Shown: positions 6,114 to 7,006 of the stretch, one piece after another
How positions within the stretch are numbered: position 1 is the first letter of the stretch
Layout: every line of letters begins with the position of its first letter
Assembly: GCA_034409055.1 (NCBI GenBank)
Contig: DAOUMU010000350.1
Coordinates: forward strand, 1-7,006
Direction of reading: 5' to 3'
Length of the DNA: 7,006 nt
Source: DAOUMU01 sp034409055
Lineage (GTDB): Bacteria > Chloroflexota > Anaerolineae > 4572-78 > J111
Made by a program: the position numbers and the translations under genes
Notes under the pieces: generated by a model
The model's input: only the letters and a program-made list of their open reading frames with translations
Told to the model about the DNA's origin: nothing
The model's database searches: none

Positions 6114-6613
6114 TCTTGGTTCTTTTTGGTTGGTTTTCACTTGGCCGCTCGACCACTTTACGCCGGGAAAGTGGTTTACCCCAGGGACGGCTGATTTATG
6201 TTGACATTCCCAGCCAGGATTGGCGACTCAACGACGCGCCCCTCTATTCCGCCACCTACAATTTGGTTGGCAAACCAGATTATCTGGTCGAAACCAAAGA
6301 GAAGGTGGTCCCCGTTGAACTAAAATCAACCTCTACCCCCTATGTACCTTACCTGGGCCACTTGTTGCAACTGGCCGCCTATTGCCTGTTGGTCGAAGAA
6401 ACCACCGGGCGTACCCCACCCCACGGCCTCTTAAAATATAGGGATGCCCTCTACGAAGTTGACTTTACCCAGGAATTGCGACGTGAGTTGCTTGACACAC
6501 TGGCCGACATAGGCCAGGCTCGCCTGGTTGAGAATGTGAACCGCAACCATCAGCAGCCCAATAAATGTATCGCTTGTGGCTTTCGTGAAATTTGCGGTGA
6601 AGCATTAACGTAA
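6086..6613 (+). CDS. Cas4-like PD-(D/E)XK membrane nuclease, C-terminal part (frame 2 of 2)
   Basis: A 175-codon frame that continues the preceding one in the -1 frame and overlaps it by 28 bases. It begins with a hydrophobic segment (residues 1-19), then a basic TTLRRESGLPQGRLIYVD. The nuclease core follows: GKPDYLVE with the metal-binding D65, VVPVELKS with E78 and K80 (the D...ExK signature), and QLAAYCLLVE (from Q95), the QhxxY motif of the Cas4/RecB family. The end, KCIACGFREIC, carries C161, C164 and C170, the three C-terminal cysteines of the Cas4 4Fe-4S cluster; the fourth is C28 of the upstream frame. Cas4 and AddB-type enzymes cut or trim single-stranded DNA ends; here the membrane segment would tether the enzyme. 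ATG 6086 has no ribosome-binding site, which argues against an independent start. No cas1/cas2 or CRISPR array is nearby, so this is a stand-alone Cas4-like protein. Confidence 0.8.
   Translation: MLWLFGLALILVLFGWFSLGRSTTLRRESGLPQGRLIYVDIPSQDWRLNDAPLYSATYNLVGKPDYLVETKEKVVPVELKSTSTPYVPYLGHLLQLAAYCLLVEETTGRTPPHGLLKYRDALYEVDFTQELRRELLDTLADIGQARLVENVNRNHQQPNKCIACGFREICGEALT
6098..6104 (+). other. Possible -1 slip site (T TTG GGC) in the frame overlap
   Basis: Read in the upstream frame, these bases are T TTG GGC, which fits the X XXY YYZ pattern for -1 slippage, and slipping here gives exactly the frame of the downstream part. The joined product would read ...SGSLGLALILVLFGW..., an uninterrupted hydrophobic stretch. 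The heptamer is not an efficient type in E. coli, and I found no clear stimulatory hairpin or upstream Shine-Dalgarno-like element. A one-base deletion, real or from assembly, explains the data equally well. Confidence 0.25.
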
Positions 6614-6635
6614 TTGGGAGTTTTTTATTTTTCAT

Positions 6636-7006
6636 ATGCAGGCAGAATCGATCTTTTCAGCACGCAGTCAGCGCGGTCAGAACGCTATCCTGGTCAGCGC
6701 GGTGATTTTACTGATAGCCCTGAGTTGGGTCTTGATGTTGCGCCAAATCCAACTCTTGAGCCAAACCACGATGGCTGCCTATCAGCAGACCCAGTTGGAA
6801 ATTGTACGGGCTATGGCCCGCAGCGTAGAAAACTACGTTAAGCACGAAACGGAGAGGCATGGCCGGACCGAGGTGGCTGAGTTCGAGCAAGAAATATTTA
6901 CCCGTTTCATTGACCCGGTCCACTTATTGGAGCACGGCGATGCCTGGATTTACGCCCCCGACCACGTGGTTTTTGATCGCAGTTCTGATTTTCCGGAGGC
7001 GTACCG
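6636..7006 (+). CDS. Membrane-anchored sensor-like protein, 5' part (runs off window)
   Basis: An open frame of 123 codons with no stop before the window end. After a polar N-terminus (residues 1-15) is one membrane segment (about 17-36, NAILVSAVILLIALSWVLML). A helical, charged stretch follows, with QTQLEIVRAMARSVENYVKH and AEFEQEIFTRFIDPVHLL. Then comes DAWIYAPDHVVFDRSSDFPEAY, which looks like the strand-rich part of an extracytoplasmic ligand-sensing domain. This layout is common at the front of sensor histidine kinases, diguanylate cyclases and chemoreceptors; the output domain is beyond the window, so the class cannot be told. ATG 6636 is 22 bases after the Cas4-like stop; GGGAG at 6616-6620 is somewhat far (15 bases) for a ribosome-binding site. 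A T-rich run (6621-6632) without a stem separates it from the previous gene, so co-transcription is possible. Confidence 0.7.
   Translation, partial: MQAESIFSARSQRGQNAILVSAVILLIALSWVLMLRQIQLLSQTTMAAYQQTQLEIVRAMARSVENYVKHETERHGRTEVAEFEQEIFTRFIDPVHLLEHGDAWIYAPDHVVFDRSSDFPEAY

Noticed and set aside
5817..6613. Reading the Cas4-like gene as part of a CRISPR-Cas locus
   Set aside because: No cas1, cas2, effector gene or repeat-spacer array is present; Cas4-like nucleases often occur alone.
6614..6841. 75-codon frame after the Cas4-like gene
   Set aside because: It overlaps the sensor-like frame starting at 6636, which has a clear membrane segment and stays open to the window end; this frame has no domain features.

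Overview
The window looks like a bacterial chromosome segment of moderate G+C content, with every gene on the + strand. The fused GlyQ-GlyS synthetase, a DUF3467 protein, a bacterial translin-family protein and a membrane-anchored Cas4-like nuclease together suggest the Chloroflexota (Anaerolineae-like lineages). That assignment rests on gene content and recalled family distributions, not on a search.

Layout. Positions 1-287 hold the decayed 3' part of a HepT/DUF86 (HEPN) toxin gene. Positions 366-605 encode a small GlsB/YeaQ/YmgE-type membrane protein, followed by a long perfect-looking hairpin terminator (673-717). recO (759-1532) starts at an ATG directly behind a good -10 box and may be leaderless. 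The gap between recO and glyQS contains a weak terminator-like hairpin and the first ~22 codons of a PIN-domain toxin gene (from 1660), whose reading frame runs into the start of glyQS. glyQS (1773-4808) is one 1011-residue polypeptide combining both subunits of bacterial glycyl-tRNA synthetase; the linker between the halves is encoded by five tandem heptamers.

Downstream of glyQS is a tightly packed series with gaps of 10-24 bases: a DUF3467 protein (4819-5127), a translin/Trax-family protein (5152-5802, TTG start) that keeps the acidic quartet of the Trax RNase, a Cas4-like PD-(D/E)XK Fe-S nuclease with a membrane segment split over two overlapping frames (5817-6113 and 6086-6613), and the 5' end of a membrane-anchored sensor-like protein (6636 to window end).

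How they fit together. recO and glyQS are housekeeping genes for recombinational repair and glycine charging, and are neighbours in many bacteria. The genes after glyQS probably share its transcript. A candidate RNase (translin-like) next to a candidate membrane-tethered DNase (Cas4-like) is the least explained part of the window. The two toxin remnants show that the flanks of recO have received and lost toxin-antitoxin genes. No CRISPR array, tRNA, rRNA or insertion sequence was seen.
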